A stretch of 64,000 nucleotides of DNA from CALXQW01 sp031553045 (GCA_031553045.1 JAVBLZ010000011.1:115112-179111); one strand, 5' to 3'. Counted from the first letter of the stretch, positions 35,544 through 45,777 are shown. Notes: a model not told the origin generated them from the sequence alone. Numbers and translations are program-made.

Positions 35544-38473
35544 CAGAAAATCCGCAACTTCAAAATACTTCTGAAATTGAATCTAAGCCTTTAAAACGCC
35601 TGTTGCCAGATTTTTTCTATTCTCTCAAATCGCTGTGGTTTGTTTGGGTTTTGCCGCAGGTTCTGCTGCTTATGCACACGCTTTATTACTTTTGGATTAA
35701 TAGTGGAGACGCCAGTCAGTATATTATTCAAAAGGCTTACTGCCTCATTGGTCTTGAAGCGGTAATGGTAGTTGTTGGTGTGGCTTTGGCGTCATTATCA
35801 CGCTTTTTTAAATTCAATGTTACAATGGCGTTTTTAAGTTTGGGCGCATTTATAATTTACTTTTTTGCATACGTAACAAATGCGCAATTCTTCGATACTC
35901 CACGCTTTGGCATTACTTTCACAGATTTGCACTTTGCCTTTACGGCAATAATATTTACGGGCGTATATTGCGGCTTCAGGATATGCGGGGAAGAATTGAG
36001 CACTCTAAAAAAAGAGATGAAAAATATTTTCATCGTACTTGGCGTTGCAGTTCTACTGGCCCTTGGCATTGCCTTTTGTCTGGACATAGCGGAGTTTGTA
36101 GGGATGTTCTTTTTCTACATTGCGGTAATAATTTTTTTCGACTTTGTATTGGGACGCACCTTCTTGGTTTTAATCAGGGCGTTTAGCAGGGGTAGTCCTG
36201 TGATGAATATTACAATATACGCTATTATCTGCGTCATTTTGCCCATGATTTGCTTTTTTGTACTCATGTATAAGAACACTGGGGAAATCTTAAAATTGTT
36301 TGAAGATTTGGGGTTCTTCATTTTTGCGGCTTTGCTGAACGTATTGGTACTTTTATTTTATAAAAAATTTAATGACGATAAAATCAGGGCGTTATTTTTA
36401 TTTCTCAACGCAATGTCATTTAGCGTGATAGCTTTTGTGGCATATTTATTCTTGCCGACATTTCCCTTTATTTCCGGAATGGTTTTTGCCATTGCTGGCT
36501 TTTGGGTGCTGGGCTTGCTTTACTCTTTCGTTTATTGCCTATTTGGATTTGTGGATGTTTATAAGAGTGTGCGCTCAAAATCATTGCGCAATATTGCTGT
36601 GATATTGGGCTTTTTTGCGCTGCCCGCTTATATATGTATTGAGCCTTATTGCTTGCGCATTGCAATTTCTGAAGCCTTAAATTATGTCGAATGTCCGGAT
36701 ACTTCCAAAGAGCGATATTTTAGCGGGTCGCAGTGGGGCGTGTTGCGCACTTGCAAGCTTGTAGAATCTTTCAAGAAAAACTCTTTGAACTTGCCTTATA
36801 TAGGAGAGTTGCGCAGCTACATTTTTTCAAACGGAATGGTTTTGCGTGCGCGCACGCTCAATAAAATTGAGAGCCTGTTTGCGGAAAATGCTGGGGAATC
36901 TTTGGCGGATGAAACAAGCAGGTTTAAAGATGATGCGCCAATAATTCCATCTTCGGGCGTCGTACAATCATGCAAATTTTCGCCTCAGGAAGGCGCATCG
37001 CTAGACGTATGCAAAATAGAGCTTGAAAAAAAATTTAAGGGCGAATCAAGGCGCAATGAGGCAAGCTGCAAAGTAAAACTCTCAGACGGTGTGTTTGTGG
37101 CGGGCATGAGCATGTCTGTAAATGGAGAGGAAAAATCCGCAACTTTTGCAGAGCGCAAAGCAGCATACTGGGTCTATGAAAACGTAACGAGGCAGAACAT
37201 AGACCCTTCCATAATTTATTACGAAAATTTGAGCGATATGCGCTTGCGTGTAGCGCCTCTTAGAAATGGCGAAAAAAAGTGTATAACGCTGAATTTTCTT
37301 TATCCGCCGGAATTTTCCACTTACAAAATTTTGCTTGAAGACTCCGTAAAAAATCAAGAGACAACTTCTTTGGGGAAGCCCGCAGATGCGGATTGTCTCA
37401 TTGCTTGTGGCGAAGAAGCTTCATATCTTCTCATAAAAAATACGGGCAAATTTTATTCTTATGAACGCCGTCCATACTGGTCTATAATTTTGGATTTATC
37501 CAAGCGCTCAACATTTGAAGATTTGGAAAAGAAATTTGCGGAGCTCTCAAAAATATCTTCCGACATTGTCAAAGCCAGAATCTATTTTTCAGATTTGAAT
37601 TTTTCATACGCACTAGAAGTTTCTTTTAAAGATTCAAAATGGCAGCTTGATACGCTTAAAACCGCTTTGGAGTATCACGAATCTAGGGGCGGATTTAATG
37701 CCACAATTTCGCATTTATTTATGATGTCTCATTACGCAAAGACTGCGTTTAAAGAGGGCGCTTACGGCAAAGAAGAATTCCCCATTACTGTATTTTTTAG
37801 CGACAATATAAACGGATATGCACCCACAGACGCATTCAAAGAATTTCTGCCAGAGCTTGATTTTTCCTATGCTATTGTTGTCGGCAAAGACGGTGTGCAA
37901 ACCGTATCGGAAAAGCCCTTGGATTTGCGCAAGCCGCCTTTTGCAAACAACCCTAAAATTTCTCTATTCAAAATCGCCTCTGAAATGCGCCCCGTAAAAC
38001 TTGTGCCTGAAAATAGTTTTGACGCCGTGAAAGAATTTGTAATTTCTGAAAAAGTTGATGCGGCTGACGTGGCGGTTTTTGATGCGTCTTATGCAGCAAA
38101 ACAAATTGACGCACGCTCTGCAAAAAATTCAGGCTGGGCATTGGCGGCGAATTTAAGGGCAAAATCTATATTGTCAAAACGCAATCCCGCATTTGGGGAA
38201 ATCAATTTTAAAAATATTGTGAATTTGAGTGAATACTTGAAGGTTCTTGCGCCGTCAACTTCGGCGATAATTTTGGAGATGTCCTCCCATGAAAAGCTGC
38301 TGTATTTGGCGGACATAAAATCAAAAAATTCTCACAGCGCTTTGGATTTCAAGACCGACAATAGGCGCACAATGGACGAGCCCGAGTTTTATCTATATCT
38401 TATTTTTGCCTTTCTCATTTGTGCATTTATGAAAATGATTTCCAGGCGGAATAAAAAATTAAAATCTTTATGA
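35540..38473 (+). CDS. MSEP-CTERM-like VIT-domain membrane protein, exosortase substrate
   Basis: This 977-residue protein starts inside the exosortase stop codon. Residues ~30-390 hold about ten membrane segments. Residues ~505-620 form a VIT domain (SDGVFVAGMSMSVNGEEKSA, then FAERKAAYWVY, then RVAPLRNGEKKCITL). A degenerate VWA-like region follows (IILDLSKRSTFEDL, ITVFFSDNINGY), with its metal site not intact. The extreme C-terminus has the tripartite sorting pattern: MDEPE, a ~17-residue hydrophobic stretch and a basic RRNKK end. The family (MSEP-CTERM proteins, ~950 residues with VIT domain) is known to be encoded beside XrtK. Its biological role is unknown. Confidence 0.8.
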   Translation: MTENPQLQNTSEIESKPLKRLLPDFFYSLKSLWFVWVLPQVLLLMHTLYYFWINSGDASQYIIQKAYCLIGLEAVMVVVGVALASLSRFFKFNVTMAFLSLGAFIIYFFAYVTNAQFFDTPRFGITFTDLHFAFTAIIFTGVYCGFRICGEELSTLKKEMKNIFIVLGVAVLLALGIAFCLDIAEFVGMFFFYIAVIIFFDFVLGRTFLVLIRAFSRGSPVMNITIYAIICVILPMICFFVLMYKNTGEILKLFEDLGFFIFAALLNVLVLLFYKKFNDDKIRALFLFLNAMSFSVIAFVAYLFLPTFPFISGMVFAIAGFWVLGLLYSFVYCLFGFVDVYKSVRSKSLRNIAVILGFFALPAYICIEPYCLRIAISEALNYVECPDTSKERYFSGSQWGVLRTCKLVESFKKNSLNLPYIGELRSYIFSNGMVLRARTLNKIESLFAENAGESLADETSRFKDDAPIIPSSGVVQSCKFSPQEGASLDVCKIELEKKFKGESRRNEASCKVKLSDGVFVAGMSMSVNGEEKSATFAERKAAYWVYENVTRQNIDPSIIYYENLSDMRLRVAPLRNGEKKCITLNFLYPPEFSTYKILLEDSVKNQETTSLGKPADADCLIACGEEASYLLIKNTGKFYSYERRPYWSIILDLSKRSTFEDLEKKFAELSKISSDIVKARIYFSDLNFSYALEVSFKDSKWQLDTLKTALEYHESRGGFNATISHLFMMSHYAKTAFKEGAYGKEEFPITVFFSDNINGYAPTDAFKEFLPELDFSYAIVVGKDGVQTVSEKPLDLRKPPFANNPKISLFKIASEMRPVKLVPENSFDAVKEFVISEKVDAADVAVFDASYAAKQIDARSAKNSGWALAANLRAKSILSKRNPAFGEINFKNIVNLSEYLKVLAPSTSAIILEMSSHEKLLYLADIKSKNSHSALDFKTDNRRTMDEPEFYLYLIFAFLICAFMKMISRRNKKLKSL

Positions 38474-39639
38474 AAAAACTATTTAAAATCTTTATGGCAT
38501 TTGGCGCTGTTTTAACTGCGTCTTACGCATACGATATCAATGAGCTTTTCACCCATCTAGAGCTGATATCTTTCGCAAAAAACCCTGACTACTTTTACTT
38601 CTTTGAAACAGATTTGGAAAAGGACGGAGTGAACGAACTTTGGATTGCCCACAACAAAAGTTACAACGGCGGGAACGGAAAATATTTCCACGTTTATAGA
38701 AAAGTTGGCGCAAGCTACATAGCTTTTGACACACTGCCCGTGTTGGATGTGCGCTTGCTCGCCTTTGCTGGGAAGGGCGCTCAAGACGCTTCTGAGGTTG
38801 ACGACAAAGATAAGCGCATCATAACTTATTTTAAGCACAGTTCAAAGACAGGCTCATTGGTCTCTTATAAAATTGTAAATTCCCAAATTGTGGAGCATGA
38901 GTATAAAGAGATTGAACCTGAGGGTACGGATAAAGACCTATTTGAAAAAATGTTTTCAAAAACTCATAACATAATTCAGAAAATCCCCGCCGAAAATTTC
39001 AGAGATTTTTTGAAACAAAAAGGGATTAGCTGCCCCACATCAGACAAAGTGCAAGTTCTTGGCGCAGATCTTGGTGGAACCACGGGGAAGATTGTGTTTA
39101 TGAGCAATCCCAAAGCGTCATTTGCCGCAGGAGAGTGGGTTGCGTTTCATAACGAAGGCGGCAAGAGTTGGAAAAAACTAAAAACCTTTCCTTCCGAATT
39201 GAAGTTTGTTTTCTTTGAAAACTATTCAATGTTGCGTAAAATTTTTGGAAGGAAATTTTTAATCTGCATGACGCCTCGTGCCGGAGACAGAATCATGCTC
39301 AGTGTCTTTCACGTAGCCAATGATGGAATTAGCGGCTTTGATATGCCAATTTTTGAAATCGATACCGACGATGTTGTTATAAATTCTCCTGAAGACGCCG
39401 ATGATTACGCCTTCATTGAGGCGTTGGCTTTTGACGCTTTAGATGACAGGGACGACTTTGATTACCAGCTCTACCCCCTAAATGAGGGTTTAGGCAAGGA
39501 CGGCAAAATACAAGTTCCTCAAGGTGTAAAGATAAAAGATTTGAGGGACGTGAAAGAAATTAAACTTCCCGAAAATAATAGACGCACAAAACAATTTTTA
39601 GAACTCTGGAAAGCTTCTGAAATAGGCAAACAAAATTAG
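38470..39639 (+). CDS. Secreted hypothetical protein
   Basis: This 389-residue protein has a signal peptide (MKKLFKIFMAFGAVLTASYA). I do not recognise the family. One segment near residue 52, DLEKDGVNELW, resembles the calcium-binding loop of VCBS/FG-GAP-type repeats, and a beta-propeller-like alternation of aromatic strands follows. An acidic stretch (DDVVINSPEDADD, DALDDRDDFD) lies near residues 300-335. The ATG overlaps the stop of the MSEP-CTERM-like gene (ATGA), so it belongs to the same transcript and may assist that protein. Confidence 0.6.
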   Translation: MKKLFKIFMAFGAVLTASYAYDINELFTHLELISFAKNPDYFYFFETDLEKDGVNELWIAHNKSYNGGNGKYFHVYRKVGASYIAFDTLPVLDVRLLAFAGKGAQDASEVDDKDKRIITYFKHSSKTGSLVSYKIVNSQIVEHEYKEIEPEGTDKDLFEKMFSKTHNIIQKIPAENFRDFLKQKGISCPTSDKVQVLGADLGGTTGKIVFMSNPKASFAAGEWVAFHNEGGKSWKKLKTFPSELKFVFFENYSMLRKIFGRKFLICMTPRAGDRIMLSVFHVANDGISGFDMPIFEIDTDDVVINSPEDADDYAFIEALAFDALDDRDDFDYQLYPLNEGLGKDGKIQVPQGVKIKDLRDVKEIKLPENNRRTKQFLELWKASEIGKQN

Positions 39640-39650
39640 AAATTTTTTGT

Positions 39651-41240
39651 ATGCTAAAAATTTTAGGTCTGATTTTTTTAATATTATTTGCGCAGAGTTT
39701 GTGCGCCCAAAATCTATCAAGGCTTCCGATTACGGGGCTTGCGTATCAGCAGAATGCGCCCAAAGAATTACTGCTTTGCTTTCAAACTAATGAGGGCGTA
39801 AGTAAAGAAAAACTCGTGGCGCTCCTGAGTTTACAGGGTCTGCTTGCAAGGCAGGGCAGCGCAAGCCAGCTATATTTTACGCAACACTCGGCATACTTAA
39901 ATTGGCTCTCAGAAATAGAAAAAAATTTTGGCGTTAAGATAGACAGCTCTTTAAATACAAATGCGATATTTGAAAAATTTTCAAAAAACATAACAGCCTA
40001 TGTCCCTTATAAAAAGGACGATTTGGCGCATATAAATACTCTTTTCATGTATGCTGCTTTAAATGATGCGGTGCTCTTGGAAGATGATTTTTCAAAACCC
40101 TTTGCGGAAAAATACGGCTGGAAAAAGCTGGATTTGCCCGCAAAATTAGATGAGGAAAACTTTATAAAAAACAATCTTAACGCTTTGAATTTGGAAAATT
40201 TTTCCGAGCTCAACCCCGCCAGTCTTTGGGCGTTAAGAGAGTATTTGTATTTTGCAAAATACCCAATTTTTTATTCCACAAAAATCTACAAATCTTTGAA
40301 TCGCAAAGGCCATAAGACAACGACGGCAATTTTAGGTTATGGCAATTACGAGGCTGTAAATGAAGACGGCTTCATTGCCAATTATGCAAATAATGAGTCA
40401 TACTGTTTGCCCTTGGACCATTGCAGCAATTTGTCTGTTTTAAGCGCCTTTCAAACTGATTCGGCAATTACGCAGGATAGAAAATTTGTAGATTTGCCGC
40501 CTAAAGAAAAGCGCCATTTGCTCTGCATTGTCTGGACGGACGGCGACAATCTTTCTTGGAATATTTCCGATATGTTTGCTTCTGAAAGATGGCTAGGCTC
40601 TAAATTCCGCAATGATTTCCCGACAACTTGGCCTTTAAATTCATCGCTTTCTGAGCTTGCACCCACAGTGTTAAAAGCAATTTACAAATCTTCTGAAGAA
40701 TTTAAAGACAACTTTATTTGCCAAGGTGGTTTGGGTTATATATTCCCTTCAATGTTGAAAAAATCTTTATCGGATTACGCAAATAAGACCGCTCAAGCTA
40801 TGTCTAAGGCGGATTTAAAAATATTGCAGTTTATAGATAAAGACTCCTTTAAGAATGACAAAATTATGGGAGAGTTTTTAAAACATGAGCAAATTCAAGG
40901 GCTGATATATTTTGACTATTACCCATATCACAAATACGACGGAAAAATACGTTGGGTTAATTCAAAGCCTGTAATCTCTGCAAAAATCAGCTTTTGGAAA
41001 GATTTAAAACTTCCGCAATCTTCAAAACTTATTGCTTCAAGCGAGGATGATATTGTCAAATATCTGAACCAAGCCTCTCGCAATCCTAAAGATGAGAATA
41101 GCTATACGATAATGTGCGTACACGCTTGGAGCATCACTCAGGAAGACGTCCATAAGCTTGTAGCAAGACTTAACCCTGCCGTGAAAGTTGTCGGGGCGGA
41201 GCAATTTTTTGCCGAGGTGAAACGAAATTTGTCAAAATAA
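39651..41240 (+). CDS. Secreted GxGYxYP-family protein
   Basis: This 529-residue protein has a signal peptide (residues 1-~19, ending SLCAQ). The C-terminal half contains CIVWTDGDNLSWN, GGLGYIFPSM and FDYYPYHKYDGKIRW, the arrangement of the GxGYxYP family, which is predicted to act on carbohydrates. The defining motif is present in slightly changed form (GLGYIFP). It follows the previous gene by 11 bp. Substrate is unknown. Confidence 0.8.
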   Translation: MLKILGLIFLILFAQSLCAQNLSRLPITGLAYQQNAPKELLLCFQTNEGVSKEKLVALLSLQGLLARQGSASQLYFTQHSAYLNWLSEIEKNFGVKIDSSLNTNAIFEKFSKNITAYVPYKKDDLAHINTLFMYAALNDAVLLEDDFSKPFAEKYGWKKLDLPAKLDEENFIKNNLNALNLENFSELNPASLWALREYLYFAKYPIFYSTKIYKSLNRKGHKTTTAILGYGNYEAVNEDGFIANYANNESYCLPLDHCSNLSVLSAFQTDSAITQDRKFVDLPPKEKRHLLCIVWTDGDNLSWNISDMFASERWLGSKFRNDFPTTWPLNSSLSELAPTVLKAIYKSSEEFKDNFICQGGLGYIFPSMLKKSLSDYANKTAQAMSKADLKILQFIDKDSFKNDKIMGEFLKHEQIQGLIYFDYYPYHKYDGKIRWVNSKPVISAKISFWKDLKLPQSSKLIASSEDDIVKYLNQASRNPKDENSYTIMCVHAWSITQEDVHKLVARLNPAVKVVGAEQFFAEVKRNLSK

Positions 41241-41304
41241 AGATATGCCTTTTTTTACCTAAAATTGGCTTGATTAGGCGGGCGGGTGAGGGTAAATTTT
41301 AAAA

Positions 41305-42636
41305 ATGAAACGCAGACATTTTTTATCCAGCCTTGTGTTGGGCGCAAGCGCAACGCCCACAGTTTTAAAATCGGCGGAAGCTGAAAACGCAGCATCTCAA
41401 ATTTATGATGTTCTCATAATAGGTGCAGGCACTGCGGGTTGTGTGGCGGCGATACAATCTGCACGTCTAGGCGCAAAGACTTTGCTTCTTGAAGCTTCGG
41501 GTATTGCGGGCGGCACTATAACTTTGGGGGGAGTTAAAAAGCCGGGCATATTTCACGCTTGGGGCAAGCAGGTTATTGCCGGCATAGGTTGGGAGCTTGT
41601 GCAAAAAACCGTTAATCTTGGCGGAGAAACTTTGCCAGATTTTTCGACTCCACCCAAAGCACATTATTTGCATCAGATTGACTTGAATGGAAGTTTGTAT
41701 GCCTGCATTGCGGAAGAAGAAATTGTTAAAAGCAAGGCGGAGATTTTGTACTGCGCAATACCCCAGAAAATATCTGCAAAAAATGGAATGTGGGAAGTTG
41801 CAGTTGCGTCAAAAGACGAGCCGTTTACCGTACTCGCAAAGCAGATAATTGACGCAAGCGGCAATGCTTCGGCTGCGGCGCTTGCAGGTTTTAAGCGGCT
41901 TAGGGAGGCTGAAGTTCAGCCGGGCACGCTGATATTCAGTTTTACAAATTACAATATTGAAGATGTTGATAGATCCGTTTTGGAGGCAAATTATGAGGCG
42001 GCAAAAAAAACCGGAGAATTGTTAAAGGCGGATTGTTATTCGGGCATATACAGCTTTCTGAGAAGGGGCGGGCACAATCAAGAGCATGTTATGAATGCCG
42101 ATAATTCCACGTCTTTCGCGCAGACAAAAACAAACATCGCCGGCCGCGCATCTTTGCTGCGTTTGCTGAGATTTTTTAAGAAGCAGAAGGGTTTGGAGAA
42201 CATCAAAATTGCGTACATGCAAACCGATACCGCCGTGCGTGAAACGTACAGGATTGCGGGTAAAACCGTTGTTTCCGTGCAAGATTATGTGTCTGCAAAA
42301 AAGTTCGACGACGCTTTTGCCTACGCATTTTATCCCGTAGATTTGCACACCGAAACAGGTGTAAAACCTGAGCGTTTGCAACAGGGGCTAGTGCCCACAA
42401 TGCCTTTTAGCGCACTAATTCCCGATGGGTCGGAAAACTTTTTGGTTGCCGGCAGAAGCATAAGCAGCGATAGGCTTGCAAATTCGGCACTGCGTGTGCA
42501 GGCTTGTTGTATGGCGATGGGGCAGGCGGCAGGGGCGGCGGCGGCAATGTCTGCGCTCAATGGCGAAAAATTGTCCAATCTAAATTTTGCAGACTTCAAA
42601 GGCGTTTTGGAAAAGTTTTCCGCAATAGTGCCTTGA
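41305..42636 (+). CDS. Secreted FAD-dependent oxidoreductase
   Basis: This 443-residue protein starts MKRRHFLSSLVLGAS, a signal with a basic pair and Tat-like features (consistent with export of a folded flavoprotein). The FAD Rossmann motif VLIIGAGTAGCVAAIQSARLG (about residues 37-57) and a C-terminal FLVAGRSISSDRLANSALR motif match the FAD-dependent oxidoreductase group common in glycan-using Verrucomicrobiota and Planctomycetota. The substrate is unknown; the group is often next to sulfatases and beta-helix proteins, as here. The stop lies 9 bp from the convergent gene. Confidence 0.87.
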   Translation: MKRRHFLSSLVLGASATPTVLKSAEAENAASQIYDVLIIGAGTAGCVAAIQSARLGAKTLLLEASGIAGGTITLGGVKKPGIFHAWGKQVIAGIGWELVQKTVNLGGETLPDFSTPPKAHYLHQIDLNGSLYACIAEEEIVKSKAEILYCAIPQKISAKNGMWEVAVASKDEPFTVLAKQIIDASGNASAAALAGFKRLREAEVQPGTLIFSFTNYNIEDVDRSVLEANYEAAKKTGELLKADCYSGIYSFLRRGGHNQEHVMNADNSTSFAQTKTNIAGRASLLRLLRFFKKQKGLENIKIAYMQTDTAVRETYRIAGKTVVSVQDYVSAKKFDDAFAYAFYPVDLHTETGVKPERLQQGLVPTMPFSALIPDGSENFLVAGRSISSDRLANSALRVQACCMAMGQAAGAAAAMSALNGEKLSNLNFADFKGVLEKFSAIVP

Positions 42637-42645
42637 TGAAACTGC

Positions 42646-44061
42646 CTACTTTTCGCCCCTGACAAGAAAGTCTGAAATTATCAACGATTCAGCGCCCAAG
42701 CCTTCGGTCTTGGCGCTTTGATTTTTGCCTTCAAGAACGCTTTTTGAGGAGTAAAAATCTATCTTTCTTTGCGCTGCGCCATTCTTGAAGAAAACAAAAT
42801 CTCCATCCCAATTAAAGCTGCAATTTTGCATATTAATTTGCGTATGCCCATAATCGCTTATTTTTGTTTTTTCCACAAAAAGTATTGCGTTTGCTTTGAA
42901 AGAAGAATTTGAGAAATCTATGTAATTAACTGGCGTTGCAACGTAGAGAAAACTCTTAATTTTTTCATTCTTAATTTTTATCTCTTCAAAAAATAGCGGG
43001 CCTTGCACGGGGATTGGCGCATCAGGATAATATGAACGGCTGTATTTGCTGTTGTCGAACTGCACGGCGAAAGAAATGCGGGGCTTTTCCAAAGATATGT
43101 TTTTAAATTTCACATTGCGCACCCCTGCGGTGGCTGTTTCATCGTCTTGGGCAACGCCCCAGTTTATGCCGTCATACACCTTTGCGCCGCTTGTGTGCGT
43201 GGGTCTGGTTTTTGAAATATATTTTTTGCCGTCGGTATGCATTTGCACTCTGTAAAGTCGTCCTTGGCTGATGACAGTGTCGGAGTGTTGCACGCTCATA
43301 TTTTCAGACCAATTCAGCCATCCGCCCGCCAAGATTCTGCAGAAGAAGCCTGTGGTTTTTTCGGAATCTAAATCTCTTATATTTTCAATGAGGCCGTTTT
43401 CTATCCACCCCAACTGCGGGTTTGAAGTGGCGTAATCATGACCGTTGAGCGCTATTGCATCGTCGAAAGTTTCAAAAATTGAGTTGGAAATTTTGAAGTT
43501 TTTACCCCTGCCAAGATGCACGCCGTCTTTCTTGCCCCTGATTTCCACATTGTCTATAACAAGATTTTCAAAAGTGCATACTTGAATGCAAAATTGAAAT
43601 TCGCCCAAATCTAGGCACTTAAAATTTTCCACCACAATATTGCGTGCATAAGAAAAACTCAAGTGGCCACGCAGACCGTAAATTTCGCTCTTTGTGTCAA
43701 CGCCGTTGACGATAATTTCAAGCCCCGACACCTTGATATTTTCATCCCAAATTTTTGTATATGCGCCTGAATTTATAAGTACGTAAGTAAAGGGCGTGGC
43801 ATTTGCGTCTTTGCGCAGTTTTACGCCGCCAAAGAATTTTAAATTTGTGTTGGAAGAAATTTTTACAGCCCTATCCACATCGTAGATTCCCGCCTGTCTG
43901 ACTTCGATATCACCGCCCGAGTCCAAGATTTTTTGGAGGGCTTGAGCATTTTGAGAAGCATCATTGCTTGGCAAAAAACCAAATTTATTTGCGTCTATAA
44001 CTGCCGAAAAAGAGAAATTCGCAAAGTTACAGAGCGCTAAAAAGAGTAAAAATTTTTTCAT
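42646..44061 (-). CDS. Secreted right-handed beta-helix protein (pectin-lyase fold, GH28-like)
   Basis: This 471-residue protein has a signal peptide (residues 1-~19). It contains stacked beta-helix coils with short hydrophobic strands ending in N or D. The segment KKDGVHLGRGKNFKISN, followed by FDDAIALNGHD, corresponds to the NTDG and GDD-I active-site motifs of polygalacturonases, though not exactly. It probably acts on a uronic-acid or related polysaccharide. The N-terminus (DANKFGFLPSNDAS) is typical of this fold's capping strand. Confidence 0.75.
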   Translation of the reverse strand: MKKFLLFLALCNFANFSFSAVIDANKFGFLPSNDASQNAQALQKILDSGGDIEVRQAGIYDVDRAVKISSNTNLKFFGGVKLRKDANATPFTYVLINSGAYTKIWDENIKVSGLEIIVNGVDTKSEIYGLRGHLSFSYARNIVVENFKCLDLGEFQFCIQVCTFENLVIDNVEIRGKKDGVHLGRGKNFKISNSIFETFDDAIALNGHDYATSNPQLGWIENGLIENIRDLDSEKTTGFFCRILAGGWLNWSENMSVQHSDTVISQGRLYRVQMHTDGKKYISKTRPTHTSGAKVYDGINWGVAQDDETATAGVRNVKFKNISLEKPRISFAVQFDNSKYSRSYYPDAPIPVQGPLFFEEIKIKNEKIKSFLYVATPVNYIDFSNSSFKANAILFVEKTKISDYGHTQINMQNCSFNWDGDFVFFKNGAAQRKIDFYSSKSVLEGKNQSAKTEGLGAESLIISDFLVRGEK

Positions 44062-44233
44062 AAAAAAGTGAAGTAATGTGCGAGTATAAGCCTATAAATA
44101 GCAAGGACAAGTAATATTTTTAGGCCTTTTTTTTGCGACAAAATGCTTTTTGCAGATATAATTAAATGCTTATTATCTTGCCAAATTTTCAGGTCGGCAA
44201 TATATCCATGTGCAGAAATGGAAATGATAATGT

Positions 44234-45730
44234 ATGAAAAAATCGCATGAAAAAAAATCAAATTCAAAAGGGGCTGTAAAAAAAGATAAACTTACTTCTA
44301 ATTTTGGAGCGCCCGTTGTTGACAACCAGAATTCTCGCACGGCAGGACATAGGGGTCCTATGCTGATAGAGGATACTTGGTTTATGGAAAAATTGGCAAA
44401 TTTTAATCGTGAAGTTATACCCGAACGCAGAATGCACGCCAAAGGTTCGGGAGCGTTTGGGACATTTACGGTTACCAAAGACATCAGCAAATACAGCAAG
44501 GCAAAAATATTTTCTAAAATAGGCAAAAAGACGGAAGTGTTTGTGCGCTTTTCAACTGTGGCGGGTGAGCGTGGCGCAGCCGATGCAGAAAGAGACATCA
44601 GGGGCTTTGCCATGAAGTTTTATACCGAAGAGGGTAATTGGGATTTAGTTGGAAATAATACGCCAGTTTTCTTTTTAAGGGATGGCAAAAAATTCCCAGA
44701 CTTAAACCACGCTGTCAAAAGAGACCCTCGTACAAACTTGCGCAGCGCTTGCAATAATTGGGATTTTTGGACAAGCCTGCCTGAGGCTCTGCATCAAGTA
44801 ACAATAACTATGAGCGACGACGGAATACCCGCTTCTTACCGCAATATGCACGGTTTTGGAAGCCATACTTTCAGTATGTATAATGACTCCGGGCGCAGGG
44901 TTTGGGTGAAGTTTCATCTGGTCTGCCAGCAGGAAATTAAATTCCTCACAGATACTCAGGCTGCTGAAATTATCGCCAAAGACAGGGAAAGCCATCAGAG
45001 AGATTTGTTTGAGCACATAGCCCAAAAAGATTTCCCCAGATGGAAAATGTATATTCAGGTGATGACGGAAGATGAGGCAAAGAAGATGCCCTACAACCCC
45101 TTTGACCTCACAAAAGAATGGTATCAGGATGAATTCCCACTGATTGAAGTTGGGGTTATGGAGCTTAATCGCAATCCTGAAAATTATTTTTCGGATGTTG
45201 AGCAGGCGGCGTTTAATCCTGCAAACGTTGTGCCTGGCATAGGATTTTCTCCGGACAAAATGCTTCAGGCTAGGCTATTTGCCTACGGCGACGCCCAGCG
45301 TTACAGATTGGGTGTTAATCATTATCAGATACCGGTGAACGCCCCTCGTTGTCCTGTTACGGGATATTCCAGAGATGGTCAAATGCGTGTTGACGGCAAT
45401 CATGGCGGCAAGATTGGTTATGAGCCAAATAGCTTTGGCGCATGGCAGGAGCAACCCAACTTTAAATCTCCTCAGACGCCCGTTGAAGGCGACGGCGACG
45501 AATGGAATTTCCGTGAAGATGACGATGATTATTATTCGCAACCGGGCAAGCGCTTCCGTGCAATGAATGCGGAACAAAAGAAGCGGCTCTTTGGCAACAC
45601 CGCAAGGGCGCTTGGCGATGCTCCGGATTTTGTAAAGCAACGTCACATAGATAATTGTTACGCCGCCGACAAAGCCTATGGTGAGGGCGTCGCCAAAGCC
45701 TTAGGTCTGAAAGTAAGCAAGAAAAAATAA
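44234..45730 (+). CDS. katA: Haem catalase
   Basis: This 498-residue monofunctional catalase has a lysine-rich N-terminus. It carries the distal histidine in RRMHAKGSGAFG (His68), the FVRFSTVAGERG and DRDIRGFA-type (AERDIRGFAMKFY) signatures, the haem-proximal tyrosine in ARLFAYGDAQRYRLG, and an NHYQIPVNAPRCPV stretch. The YG/AQ changes around the proximal site are mild variants of the usual Y-x-DTxRHRLG. It degrades hydrogen peroxide and is notable beside the oxygen-sensitive enzymes elsewhere in the window. No Shine-Dalgarno site. A strong terminator follows. Confidence 0.95.
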   Translation: MKKSHEKKSNSKGAVKKDKLTSNFGAPVVDNQNSRTAGHRGPMLIEDTWFMEKLANFNREVIPERRMHAKGSGAFGTFTVTKDISKYSKAKIFSKIGKKTEVFVRFSTVAGERGAADAERDIRGFAMKFYTEEGNWDLVGNNTPVFFLRDGKKFPDLNHAVKRDPRTNLRSACNNWDFWTSLPEALHQVTITMSDDGIPASYRNMHGFGSHTFSMYNDSGRRVWVKFHLVCQQEIKFLTDTQAAEIIAKDRESHQRDLFEHIAQKDFPRWKMYIQVMTEDEAKKMPYNPFDLTKEWYQDEFPLIEVGVMELNRNPENYFSDVEQAAFNPANVVPGIGFSPDKMLQARLFAYGDAQRYRLGVNHYQIPVNAPRCPVTGYSRDGQMRVDGNHGGKIGYEPNSFGAWQEQPNFKSPQTPVEGDGDEWNFREDDDDYYSQPGKRFRAMNAEQKKRLFGNTARALGDAPDFVKQRHIDNCYAADKAYGEGVAKALGLKVSKKK

Positions 45731-45750
45731 TGCAATCTGCGTTAAAATTA

Positions 45751-45777
45751 AGGGCGGTTTTTACCGCCCTTTTTTTA
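45751..45777. terminator. Bidirectional rho-independent terminator
   Basis: An 8-bp perfect stem (AGGGCGGT, loop TTTT, ACCGCCCT) at 45751-45770 is followed by seven T on the plus strand, and an A-rich run precedes it. It lies between the convergent catalase and phoB genes, and its U-tract overlaps the phoB stop, so it can serve both. Confidence 0.85.

Noticed and set aside
44062..44233. PerR or Fur box upstream of catalase
   Set aside because: A few AAT/ATAAT blocks resemble a half-site, but no convincing dyad was found in this A/T-rich region.
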